From positions 372,001 to 436,000 of the forward strand of contig NHNW01000023.1 in assembly GCA_002786025.1 (NCBI GenBank): a DNA stretch of 64,000 nt. Direction: 5' to 3'. The notes under the pieces are model-generated. The model searched no databases. It saw nothing but the letters and a program-made list of their open reading frames with translations, and was not told the DNA's origin. Source of the stretch: Zasmidium citrigriseum (lineage: Eukaryota > Ascomycota > Dothideomycetes > Mycosphaerellales > Mycosphaerellaceae). Below, piece by piece: positions 42,502 through 51,387 of this stretch; the stretch's first letter is position 1, and the number at the start of each line of letters is the position of its first letter. The position numbers and the translations under genes are program-made.

Positions 42502-43953
42502 ATGGCTCCTCACGCCACGACGGAAGAAGCTCCAACAAGCCTCCCAGACAGAACCCAAGGAAACCAAGAAAGGACAAGCAGCGGCCATAGATCTCTTCCC
42601 ACTCCAAACTCATGTCTGTCATATTGGCACCGGACAACTCGAGCGTGGCCGTACATCAACCATAACTCATCAGAGCCGGTTCGATCATCTTCGAAATACT
42701 GCATCGTTGGTTCAGGCCTTGCAGGTTCTCTAACTGCGTGGTCACTGGTGGAAAGTGGTGTATCACCTAACGACGTGCTGATCTTGGAGGCGCGAGAAGC
42801 CGTCTCCGGTGCTTCAGGCCGCAATGCAGGACATGTCCGACCAGATGCCTTTCGCGGATTTGCAGCGTACGAAAGGATACACGGCACCGAGCAGGCGAAA
42901 AAGATCGTCGAGAGCGAGAAGGTCGTCTTCGAGGCCGTCGATGCTTTCGTAAAGAAGCACAACGTTCCGTGCGACTTCAACTCGACCACGACTTACGACG
43001 TCTGCCTGACTGAGGAGTTTGCCGCGTACGAAAAGGAGAGCCTTGAGAAGTATCGGGATGCTGGAGGAGACGTCGGGCATGTGAAGGTATGGGAGGGACA
43101 GGAAGCAAGGAAGAGGTCGCAGGTGAAGGATGCTCTTTTGGCGTACGAATGGCCGGCTGGATCAAGCCATCCAGCAAAATTGGCTCAGTGGATACTGGCA
43201 AAGTTGGTGAAAGATGGTGTTGGCCTCTGGACGCACTGCCCTGCGACTGATGTGGTGGCGAGTGGCGACGGATCGTCGAATTGGGATGTGCAAACTCCTC
43301 GGGGAACCGTGAACGCGGAGAAGGTGATCCACTGCACGAACGCATACGCATCGTACCTCCTCCCAGAGCTCGCATCATTCATCACGCCCAATCGAGCACA
43401 GGCGCACTCTTTCATACCGAGTCGTTCGCTCTCCGGATCAAACGCTTTGCAGAGTACGATGTCGCTGCGATACAGCTTGAAGCACTTCTTTTCGTTCATC
43501 CAGCGACTTGGCGACGGCACGGTTGTTTTTGGCACATCGAGAGAGAATCCAGAATGGAGTCAGGCAACGAAAGAGTCCATCGTGACTTTTGACGACACCT
43601 CGTACAACGAAGAAGTCGCCGCCTCCGCTGCGTCGTCGTTCAGAAAACTGTTCCCTGAGGACGATGTAAAGGCTTTGAGGCATGGTGAAGGTGCTGACCA
43701 CTACTGGAGTGGTATCATCGCCATGACTCCAGACAGCATTCCCATGGTCGGTCCAATTGATGGCAAAGAAGGACAGTATATCTGCGCTGGCTTCAATGGC
43801 CATGGTATGGCGAGAATATGGACTTGTGCGCGTGGTCTGGTGAAAGTCATGGCTGGTGAGGACTGGTCGACAACTGGCCTTCCTGAATGCTTTCAGTTCA
43901 GCAAGGCAAGGTTAGACAGGGCGGCCAAGCAGGAGGTGAAGAGCGTGTGGTAG
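42502..43953 (+). CDS. FAD-dependent (DAO-type) amine/amino-acid oxidoreductase
   Basis: 483 aa, single exon. A polar N-terminal extension of about 65 residues precedes the dinucleotide site CIVGSGLAGSLTAW. EAREAVSGASGRNAGH is the usual second FAD motif of the DadA/sarcosine-oxidase group. The C-terminal half has DSIPMVGPI and YICAGFNGHGMARIW, the FAD-closing segment. These enzymes oxidise secondary amines or D-amino acids with oxygen. There is no peroxisomal tripeptide at the C-terminus (it ends KSVW). The divergent neighbour is a vitamin/carboxylate-type transporter, which suggests uptake and oxidation of one compound. Confidence 0.87.
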   Translation: MAPHATTEEAPTSLPDRTQGNQERTSSGHRSLPTPNSCLSYWHRTTRAWPYINHNSSEPVRSSSKYCIVGSGLAGSLTAWSLVESGVSPNDVLILEAREAVSGASGRNAGHVRPDAFRGFAAYERIHGTEQAKKIVESEKVVFEAVDAFVKKHNVPCDFNSTTTYDVCLTEEFAAYEKESLEKYRDAGGDVGHVKVWEGQEARKRSQVKDALLAYEWPAGSSHPAKLAQWILAKLVKDGVGLWTHCPATDVVASGDGSSNWDVQTPRGTVNAEKVIHCTNAYASYLLPELASFITPNRAQAHSFIPSRSLSGSNALQSTMSLRYSLKHFFSFIQRLGDGTVVFGTSRENPEWSQATKESIVTFDDTSYNEEVAASAASSFRKLFPEDDVKALRHGEGADHYWSGIIAMTPDSIPMVGPIDGKEGQYICAGFNGHGMARIWTCARGLVKVMAGEDWSTTGLPECFQFSKARLDRAAKQEVKSVW

Positions 43954-44399
43954 ACCTTAGTAATAGATACACTGCCATGCTTCGCGACACTCTTCTTATG
44001 TCTTTCTCGGTGTCTTGAGGTGTTGATGAAGATGTCGATGGGAGAAAGATGCAAGGTGCACAACACCCGCAAAGCCAATGGAAGTGGAGATTGGCCGCAG
44101 CGGCGTTAATGTACGGCAGCCAGGAACAGGCATAGCGCGTGTCGATAACCGTAACCCCAGCCTCTCGACTTTTGAGCTCCTGGAGGACGAAGCTGCTGTC
44201 TCATCCACCGCGCACTCCGCCCTCACTCCCACCCATCACCGTCTCCCTTCCGCTCTGCACGGCATCGCAGTCGCGTGACTCTCTTTCGACCGTTCCTTCG
44301 TTTTCGGCGTATTCGGCGCCTCATTTTCGTCAGTTTTTGAGCTGTTCTCACTCGACCGCGCGACTCGGTCCACATCGACAGTAACCCCAATTCGACGCA
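43954..44399. other. Intergenic and leader of the BTB gene
   Basis: 446 bp; the last 150 bp is a C/T-rich leader. No gene seen. Confidence 0.5.
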
Positions 44400-45348
44400 A
44401 TGGCAGACCCGGAGACTGAGGTCGTCATCCCCGAGGATGAGACCGCCGCCGATGAAGAGATGGCTGAGGCTGAGGGCGACAATGGCGGTGACGAGACCGC
44501 ACCAGGCGGACTTGAGGATATCGAACCCGAGATTCCCGTGCGCACGACCTTTCTCGAGTATGTGCAATGCGGATGAACGTACAACCGTTCGAACAAGTAC
44601 TCACAATGATTTGCGCACAGCTACCTGCGATCGCCAATCGTCGAATTGAAGGTCGGCCAAGGCGACGACATCGCAACTCTCCACGCCCACCAAGGCCTTC
44701 TGGTCGCATCGCCATACTTTGCGCGAGCATGCGAACAGTTCACCGAGAACACCCGCAACCGCCGCGTCGATCTGACCGGCGAAGACCTAGCTGCGACGGC
44801 TTCCGTGGTCGAATACCTCTACAAGGGCGACTACTTCCCAACTCTCACCGGCAACACCAACATGGAATACGATGCATCCGTCCCACAGAACGACAACGAA
44901 GGAGTCGGTCTCCTGCGACACGCGCGCGTCTACACCCTGGCCAAGAAGTTCGAAGTCCCCCAGCTTGCCGCTCTTGCGCACAGGAAGATCCACCTCACCC
45001 AGTCCACCGCCAAGGGCGAGATCGCTTACGCACGTTTCGTGTACAAGGAGACGAGCCCCGACGACGAGGATATCCGCAAGCCGGTCGCCAACTTCTGGGC
45101 TACGAGATCGCATGTCCTGCGTCACGAGGCCGAGCAGGAGTTCAAGAGGATGTGTCTCGAGTTCCCACAGTTCGGTTTCGACGTCCTCAGCTTGGTACTC
45201 GATGCGCAGGAGAAGCGCAGCCAACGGCAGGAGGGTCAGAGTGCTGGCGGTGCGGGCAGGAAGCGACAGAGGGTGAGTAAAGCCGACATTGACATGTATC
45301 AACGCTATGTCATTCGAAGCTGACGATGATTTCCAGACCATTTTGTAA
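44400..45348 (+). CDS. BTB/POZ domain protein
   Basis: Three exons, 44400-44557, 44621-45272 and 45337-45348; 273 aa. Residues 1-50 are strongly acidic. The BTB fold begins at FLDYLRSPIVELKVGQGDD (about 51) and continues through HAHQGLLVASPYFARACEQF and VVEYLYKGDYFPTL to about residue 170 (RVYTLAKKFEVPQLAALA). The remainder is helical, and the C-terminus is basic (GRKRQR). BTB proteins of this form usually dimerise or bind Cul3. The last exon encodes only three residues and the stop; without that splice the frame would run to 45,323 with a 16-residue tail. Target unknown. Confidence 0.8.
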
Positions 45349-45888
45349 GATGTCTTCGACCCAGCATCTATGGCATTGCTATCTGTATAATACCTGTGTG
45401 TATGGCGCGACGAGATCAGGCCAAGTCGCGAACGACAGCTGTAGTGTGCGATATTGCTCGAAATATAAGTTGGCATTTCCAAACACTATTCGTCCTTTTC
45501 CGAATTTCGTGCCCGAAAAGCTGGAGCTCCTGGCACAACCGCCAACTGCGACAGCATGGTGTGCGAAGTAGGAGGCAAAGCATGCTTCTGAAAAAGACCT
45601 GGATGGCCTCCAGTGGAGAGCTTCACAGCTTGACAGCAAGCTTGTACGACCCCTCCACTAAGCTTTGCCTGTGAGTCTTTTTCTGCTCACGATTATTGAC
45701 GAACTTCACGACCTCAGAAACCGTTAACGCAGGACTGTCCATATCTTCCAGTTGATTGATCCGGTCAACATTAAGCAACCCTGGCCATAGAACGAGGAGA
45801 GAGCCCTTACTTTCTGGACCCCAGCCGAGCATCCCATCCACCACAAGCGTACCTCCCCGAAACCATTCAGAACCAGAGCGAAAATACC
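45349..45888. other. Intergenic, no gene seen
   Basis: 540 bp between two plus-strand genes; short unconvincing frames only. Confidence 0.5.
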
Positions 45889-46755
45889 ATGACCACAATA
45901 AAGACCGGCACAGCCGCCCGCCGCTTCGCCCGCGACAACGCTCTCACCTCCCCCACAACGCACCTAGCCCCGGGCTACGCCCAAGCCTCCCTCCTGATAA
46001 TCCCCTCGCAATACGCCACGGACTTCCGCCTCCTCTGCCACCGGAACCCCGTCGCTTTACCTCTCCTAGCCGAAACCCCCAAAGGCGTCTTCGACAGGGT
46101 GAAATCCCGCGTCCCGTGGTTAGAAGACGATGAAGTCTTGAGTCATCAGGGCTGTGATCTCCGACGTGATGCGCCGAGGTATGGAGTTTGGAAAGACGGG
46201 GTTAAAGTGAAGGAGAATGTGGGGGATGTGGTGGAGGAGTGGAGTGGGGATCATGTGGGGTTTTTGTTGGCTTCGAGTTCGGCGGTCGAGGGGGTGTTGA
46301 GGAGAGAAGGGTTTGGTGTGAGTGAGGGCGTGAGTCCGCGGTATAAGACCACGAGACCGCTTGCGCCGAGTGGGATTTTTTATGATGCCCACCTCTCCGT
46401 CACCCTTACCACCTCCACACCCTCCGCCATCTCCCAAATCCGCAGCCTCACTTCCCCTTTAGCGCTCGCACACGGCGAGCCCTTAGATTGGGGCTGGGGA
46501 GCTTTATCCCGCCTCGGGATCCGCGATGTTGATAAGCCGGATTATGGCGATGCGCCTTTGACAAAAGAGGGCGAGCCTTTGGGGAGCAAGGCTTGGGGCG
46601 ATGGGGAGGTGCCGGTTGTTTGGGGGAGTGAGGTGAGTGGGTTGGAGGCGCTGGTGGGCATGAGTCAGTGTGTTTGTGAGGGGGTTGTTATGGCGAGTGA
46701 GGTGGGTTTTGGGGTGGTTTTGGATTGTGGGGTTGGGGATTTGGGGTTGAAGTGA
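45889..46755 (+). CDS. D-glutamate cyclase-family (DUF1445) putative hydro-lyase
   Basis: 288 aa, single exon. The N-terminus has TSPTTHLAPGYAQASLLIIPSQYATDF and CHRNPVALPLL, the family opening; RYKTTRPLAPSGIF and the Pro/Trp-rich end of the domain follow. The family converts D-glutamate to 5-oxo-proline in mitochondria of animals and is widespread in bacteria and ascomycetes. Near the C-terminus a 12-residue stretch encoded at 46,633-46,668 interrupts the usual W-x-C-G-V-T-P region. It starts GTGAGT and ends CAG, so it could be a 36-nt intron or an insertion. The catalytic-end sequence after it is poorly conserved, so activity is uncertain. Confidence 0.75.
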   Translation: MTTIKTGTAARRFARDNALTSPTTHLAPGYAQASLLIIPSQYATDFRLLCHRNPVALPLLAETPKGVFDRVKSRVPWLEDDEVLSHQGCDLRRDAPRYGVWKDGVKVKENVGDVVEEWSGDHVGFLLASSSAVEGVLRREGFGVSEGVSPRYKTTRPLAPSGIFYDAHLSVTLTTSTPSAISQIRSLTSPLALAHGEPLDWGWGALSRLGIRDVDKPDYGDAPLTKEGEPLGSKAWGDGEVPVVWGSEVSGLEALVGMSQCVCEGVVMASEVGFGVVLDCGVGDLGLK

Positions 46756-46919
46756 TTGGGAAGATAAAGAGCGATGTGTCGTGCTTTCTAGCGAAGGCTG
46801 CGGAACAATAGATCACAACTCCACACTTTTGCTTTGTGATGCGTTTTCACCCCTTTTCCTTCCTTCCCGTCCGTGGTATAACCATACGACGCCATGTTGA
46901 TAACCACTCAAACCATCTC

Positions 46920-48024
46920 CTAGTCGTTCAGGGCCTTTCCCGGCTTCAACACCTTCACCATATCCACCCACCCTCCCCCACCAAACGTCGCTTTACTCGG
47001 ACCCTTATTCTCAAACCCGAACTGCTCATAGTAAGGAACGAGATGATCATGCGCGATCAGAGCAACATTGTCAGCAACAGCTTGACTTTCCATCCGCTGC
47101 AAGTAAGCCTTCATCAGGGTCTTGCCGAGTCCTCGACCTTGGTACTGCGGAAGGACGGCCAAGCTGTGAATGCACACCGTCCGACCCTCCTCCTTGTGGC
47201 CCAACTTTGGGTCGGGATTCTCCGGGGTAGGGTAGGCCATGTCGTCGTCAGTCACGACCAAGGTCGTTGTCTTCGTGGCGACGATGTGACCAAGCAAGAC
47301 TGCTTTGCGTTCCGGCGCACCGCTGTACACCGGTGCAGAAGTCTCCGCGGTCGGGGTCTGGGGGTTCTCTGATGAGGTGAAGATGCCCATGCTGAGCTCG
47401 CCACAGTGCCTCAAGCGGTATTGGAACTATGATGGATTAGGACAAATATTGTAAGCAAGAGGTATGTGCAGGGGTGGGGGAGGTGAAACGACATGTCGCA
47501 CAGGTGGCATGACAAAAGCGGGCTGTGAACGCTTTGATGCCCAATGCAAGGGAGTGGATCAGCGATGTGGTGCAGAAACACAACAGATGTCGTTTTGGGG
47601 GTGATGGACCGCAGCGTTGAAGGCAGTCACGTGCTGTGTTCCGGATCAGGCACAGATGTCAAGGAGTCGCGGCAGGGCGCTAGGGAAGAAGCAGACAACG
47701 CATACCGCAGGCAGTGTATCACCAACATGTCATTGCGACAAGGTGGCGTTTAAGACTTACTTTCTCTCTGGTGCATCGCTCGTTAGGAGGAAAGGTGGCC
47801 TCCTCCAAACGAGTGCAGCTTTCGACGTCGGACAGAGACAACGTTTGGCAGTAGGGGTGAAGCGCATCGCGCTTCTCGTTGGGCTGCAATTCGTCGTCGC
47901 TGGTGTTGTCGTCGTGGTCGGAGGCGTCCATGGGGGTTGAACGATTGAAATCGTCTGCTTTAGAAAGGCCTGACATGCCAGAGAGGGTGTTTTCGTTGGC
48001 CAGGGCGGACAGATCGCGCGGCAT
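46920..48024 (-). CDS. GNAT acetyltransferase, serotonin/arylalkylamine N-acetyltransferase-like
   Basis: Two exons, 48024-47761 and 47426-46920; 256 aa, with a 334-nt intron (GTAAGT...TAG), long for this window. Residues 1-50 are disordered. The GNAT fold starts at LHPYCQTLSLSDVESCTRLEEATFPPNER, crosses the junction at EKFQYRLRHCGELSMG, and contains the acetyl-CoA loop in QYQGRGLGKTLMKAYLQRM, followed by LVPYYEQFGFENKGPS. This arrangement is that of fungal AANAT/polyamine acetyltransferases, which acetylate small amines. The ATG at 48,024 is the first available in frame; no ATG occurs further upstream. Confidence 0.85.
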
Positions 48025-49152
48025 TGTGTTCGACGCTGTCTTAGAAGATGGTGTGGCGGGCGGGATGGTTATGCTGCTGCTGCGATATTGCTGTGACACC
48101 TGAGACTCGCAACGAAGGCCGGACGGATTGCGGACAGTCGAGGTGCGGTTCGATGGAATCGATGGATGATGGTGGTTTCAGGTGCGTCTGCAGGCTGCTG
48201 GCGATGCAGTAGCTGTGCCTTAGCCGCATATCACGGCCACGAGGGAAGGCGAAATGTGCCGAGTGGCACGTGTCCCGCCTTCTGCACGACCAGAGCTCCT
48301 GCCTGAGTGCAGCAGACGTCGGTCGATGCGGCAGCTGCGATGGAGGTTTGTTCTTCCTAGAGATGTCGTTGCCAAAGTGAAGATCTGGTGGCTCTATTCT
48401 TAGCGTTGACCAGGGTCGGCACAGCGATGACGATTTCGGATCGACTCAGGGCCGACGCGGGGCAGCTGCCGAGAGGCCAGGCCGAGAGTTCCTGCTGCTG
48501 CTGCAGACAGCCGGCGACGATAGATGGGCATCTGGTGAAGCGAACCAGGCGAGCGGATCGATGCAACAACTGCATGCGCAGACCGAGTCGCAGCAGCAGA
48601 ATTGCAGCGACAGCACTAGACCGCCTCTTCGTCGACGACCCAGTGCCACGTGAGCCAGAAGGCTGTCTCTTCTATATCCCGCCGCCGCCACGGCTGATGA
48701 GTGACAGTGCCCGCCGGTGGAAGCTCGCCCGCCGCGTCCATCAGTCGTCACCGGTGCTGCCTCCATCTCATCATTCACTCACTTGCTCGCTAGCCTCATC
48801 ACGAGCTTGCCTACTTCTACCTCTTCTCGCACGTTCCAGCAGCAAACGTCCGGATCATTTATTAGTCATGGGGCGACGGTAGCATCAAATACGCCTCCCA
48901 CCTCCGTCCGCTCAGGCACACGCATACACACAGACACACACCACCGCCGACCCAACGTCGCAGTCGCATCCACCCACTTCAACTCCCGCCCGTCCAGAAG
49001 CGCGTCTCCAGCCGGGTGTCACTGTCCATCTCCGGCATTCCATCGCGCAGCCTGTCACCGAGCCGCTCCCACTTCTACATCAGGCGACTTGCATAACCAG
49101 AGCCCATAACGCAAGGAACACACAACCGCGACTGACCCTCCCAACCAGCAAC
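48025..49152. other. 1.1-kb GC-rich leader and promoter region
   Basis: Divergent upstream region of the acetyltransferase and DDI1. It contains CTG/CAG trinucleotide runs (48,490-48,505 and 48,590-48,610) and a CA-rich stretch (48,915-48,945). A 164-codon frame is of biased composition and not accepted as a gene. Confidence 0.5.
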
Positions 49153-50670
49153 ATGTGAGTACCACCCATTCCCAATTTCCCCAATATGGCCCGTCCGTGA
49201 GCTGCGTCTCACCGTCAAACCATACCTGTGCCACCCACGCACCTCCCAGCGCTGACCTTTTTGTCACCCGTGCAGGCCGCGAGTCACCATATCTATCATC
49301 GCTCCCAACCATGAACTCGACCAAGAACTCCTCACCCTCGATCTCCCGCCTGGTCTGTCCGTGGGCGACCTCAAGGGCTTCGTTACCGCCGAGACCAACC
49401 TCCCCCAATCCTCCCAACAGTTCTACCTCAACAATCAAGTCATCTCCGGCGACAACAAGACATTAGAAGAGGCTGGTATCAAGGATGGCGACATGCTAGC
49501 TATGCTCATGCGTCCCCAACAACAGCAGAACAACATGGGCTCTCAACGTCGACAGCCGCAACAGCAGCAGCGTGGCCCGGGTGGCCCGCAAGAGATCGAG
49601 ACGACACGTCTGAGTATTCTGAGCAATCCGGCTGCCATGGCTCAGGTACGGCAGCAGAGACCCGCCTTGGCAGAGGCCATCAACGACAGCAATCGGTTCC
49701 GCGAGGTGTGGCAGGAGATGCTGCGGGAAGATGAGGAGCGTGAGCGGGAGAGGATGGAGCAGATGCGGTTGCTGAATGAGGATCCTTTCAACATCGAGGC
49801 ACAAGCGAAGATTGAAGAGATGATTCGGCAACAGTCAGTGCAGGAGAATCTGCAGTTTGCGTACGAGCACAGTCCAGAGGGTACGTCAGGATGAAACATG
49901 GCCGCCAAGAAGATGTGTTACTAACAATGTGATGTGTAGTATTCGGCAGAGTGACTATGCTCTACATCCCTGTATTGGTCAACAAGAACCCCGTCAAGGC
50001 ATTCGTCGACTCCGGAGCCCAGACGACCATCATGTCACCCTCCTGCGCAGAAGCTTGCGGAATCATGCGGTTAATCGACAAGCGGTATTCCGGTGTTGCC
50101 AAGGGTGTCGGTACTGCTCAGATCCTAGGACGAGTGCACTCCGCGCCCATCAAAATCGGCAATTCGACGATGTCCTGTTCCTTCACTGTTATGGAAGGCA
50201 AGGACGTCGACCTACTTCTGGGTCTGGACATGCTCAAGCGATTCCAGGCCACCATCGACCTGAAGCGGAATAAGCTCATCTTCGGAGACGACAACGAAGT
50301 CAGCTTCTTGGGAGAGGCTGATATCCCCAAGTTTGCAGAGGAGGCTGAGCCGACCATCGCAGGTCCAAACGGAACCGAGATTGGTGCAGAGTCTGGGACT
50401 GTCAAGCCAGCAGGAGGCTCAGCGGCGGCATCTTCGTCAGGCACGAACGGCTCCTTCCAAGGTCAAGGTCAGACACTTGGAGGTGGAAAAGCACCGGCGG
50501 TAGCAAGCACTCCTGCAGCATCAGCAGGTGCACCGCCAGCATCACGACATCCGAAGGAAGCCATCGAGCAGCTGCAAGGCCTTGGGTTTAGTCGACAGCA
50601 AGCCATCGCAGCGCTCGATGCCTGCGATGGTAACGTGGAGTACGCGGCAGGTCTCCTCTTCCAAGGCTAA
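49153..50670 (+). CDS. DDI1: DDI1, ubiquitin-shuttle protein with retroviral-type aspartic protease fold
   Basis: Three exons, 49153-49154, 49276-49880 and 49940-50670; 445 aa. The first coding exon is only AT; the G of the start codon comes from exon 2 after a 121-nt intron. The order of domains is ubiquitin-like (1-75), Gln-rich linker, helical HDD (about 105-190), aspartic protease domain with [12 protein letters not shown] (about 220) and [11 protein letters not shown], then a Ser/Ala/Gly-rich linker and a UBA domain (about 405-445, [19 protein letters not shown]). Ddi1 binds ubiquitinated proteins, delivers them to the proteasome and can cleave some. Here it is one of several ubiquitin-pathway genes in the window. 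Confidence 0.93.
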
Positions 50671-51387
50671 ACCGTCTGTCTTTGCTTTGCGATTGTGATT
50701 CAACGACAGGCATCAGATACCCAAGCTTCTACTACATGCTTGCTTATCAGCAGACCCACCGTCGAGGAAAGAGACGAGTGAACTAGCTAGTCTTTTTAGC
50801 CAAGTAGACTTATCGTCAGCATCGATATGGGATGCCGCTCACGGCCCGGAGAGGTTCGAATGAGCTGAATGAATACAGAGAGCGAATAGCTCTTGTTGGA
50901 AGATCCATGTTCTGTACTACGACATGAACTGCCGCTTGAAGGATGTCGTGTGATCAAGTGTTTCTCAAATATAGGCATGATGTTTCAAGTCATGTGCAAG
51001 AATAAGCTACAACTAATCGTTGTATTTAACATGTATGCTCCTCTAACGGTGCAATCCAATATTCGCCCTCACTCAGAAGCACATCGTCTTCGATCACATG
51101 AAAGACTATATGTCTGCCTGAGGCACCAAAATTCTGCCCCACTTTCGCCGGCTTCCAAAGCCACCGCCGCCTTTCACGATCCGCATGACCCTTGACTTCA
51201 CCTCATCAACCCAGCATCGAGCATCGACATACGGCTTCATTTTCTCGCTTACAGGCCATTCGACCAGAGAACACCAGGCTATGCATCTTGCCCTAGCTAA
51301 CGACATGCTACCGTGAGGCATCTCATCCGCGAGACACCCCTGAAAGAACAGCCTTTCCGGAATAACACCCCAGTCGCATCCTCAAAT
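50671..51387. other. Intergenic, no gene seen
   Basis: 717 bp between two plus-strand genes. An in-frame extension of the RBR protein upstream of 51,388 lacks an ATG and is taken as leader. Confidence 0.5.

Noticed and set aside
44567..45280. 237-codon Arg/Pro-rich plus-strand frame over the BTB gene
   Set aside because: Alternate frame of the BTB exon; composition atypical of a folded protein.
48388..48882. 164-codon frame upstream of DDI1
   Set aside because: Cys/Arg/Ser-rich low-complexity translation of a GC-rich leader with CAG runs; no domain.
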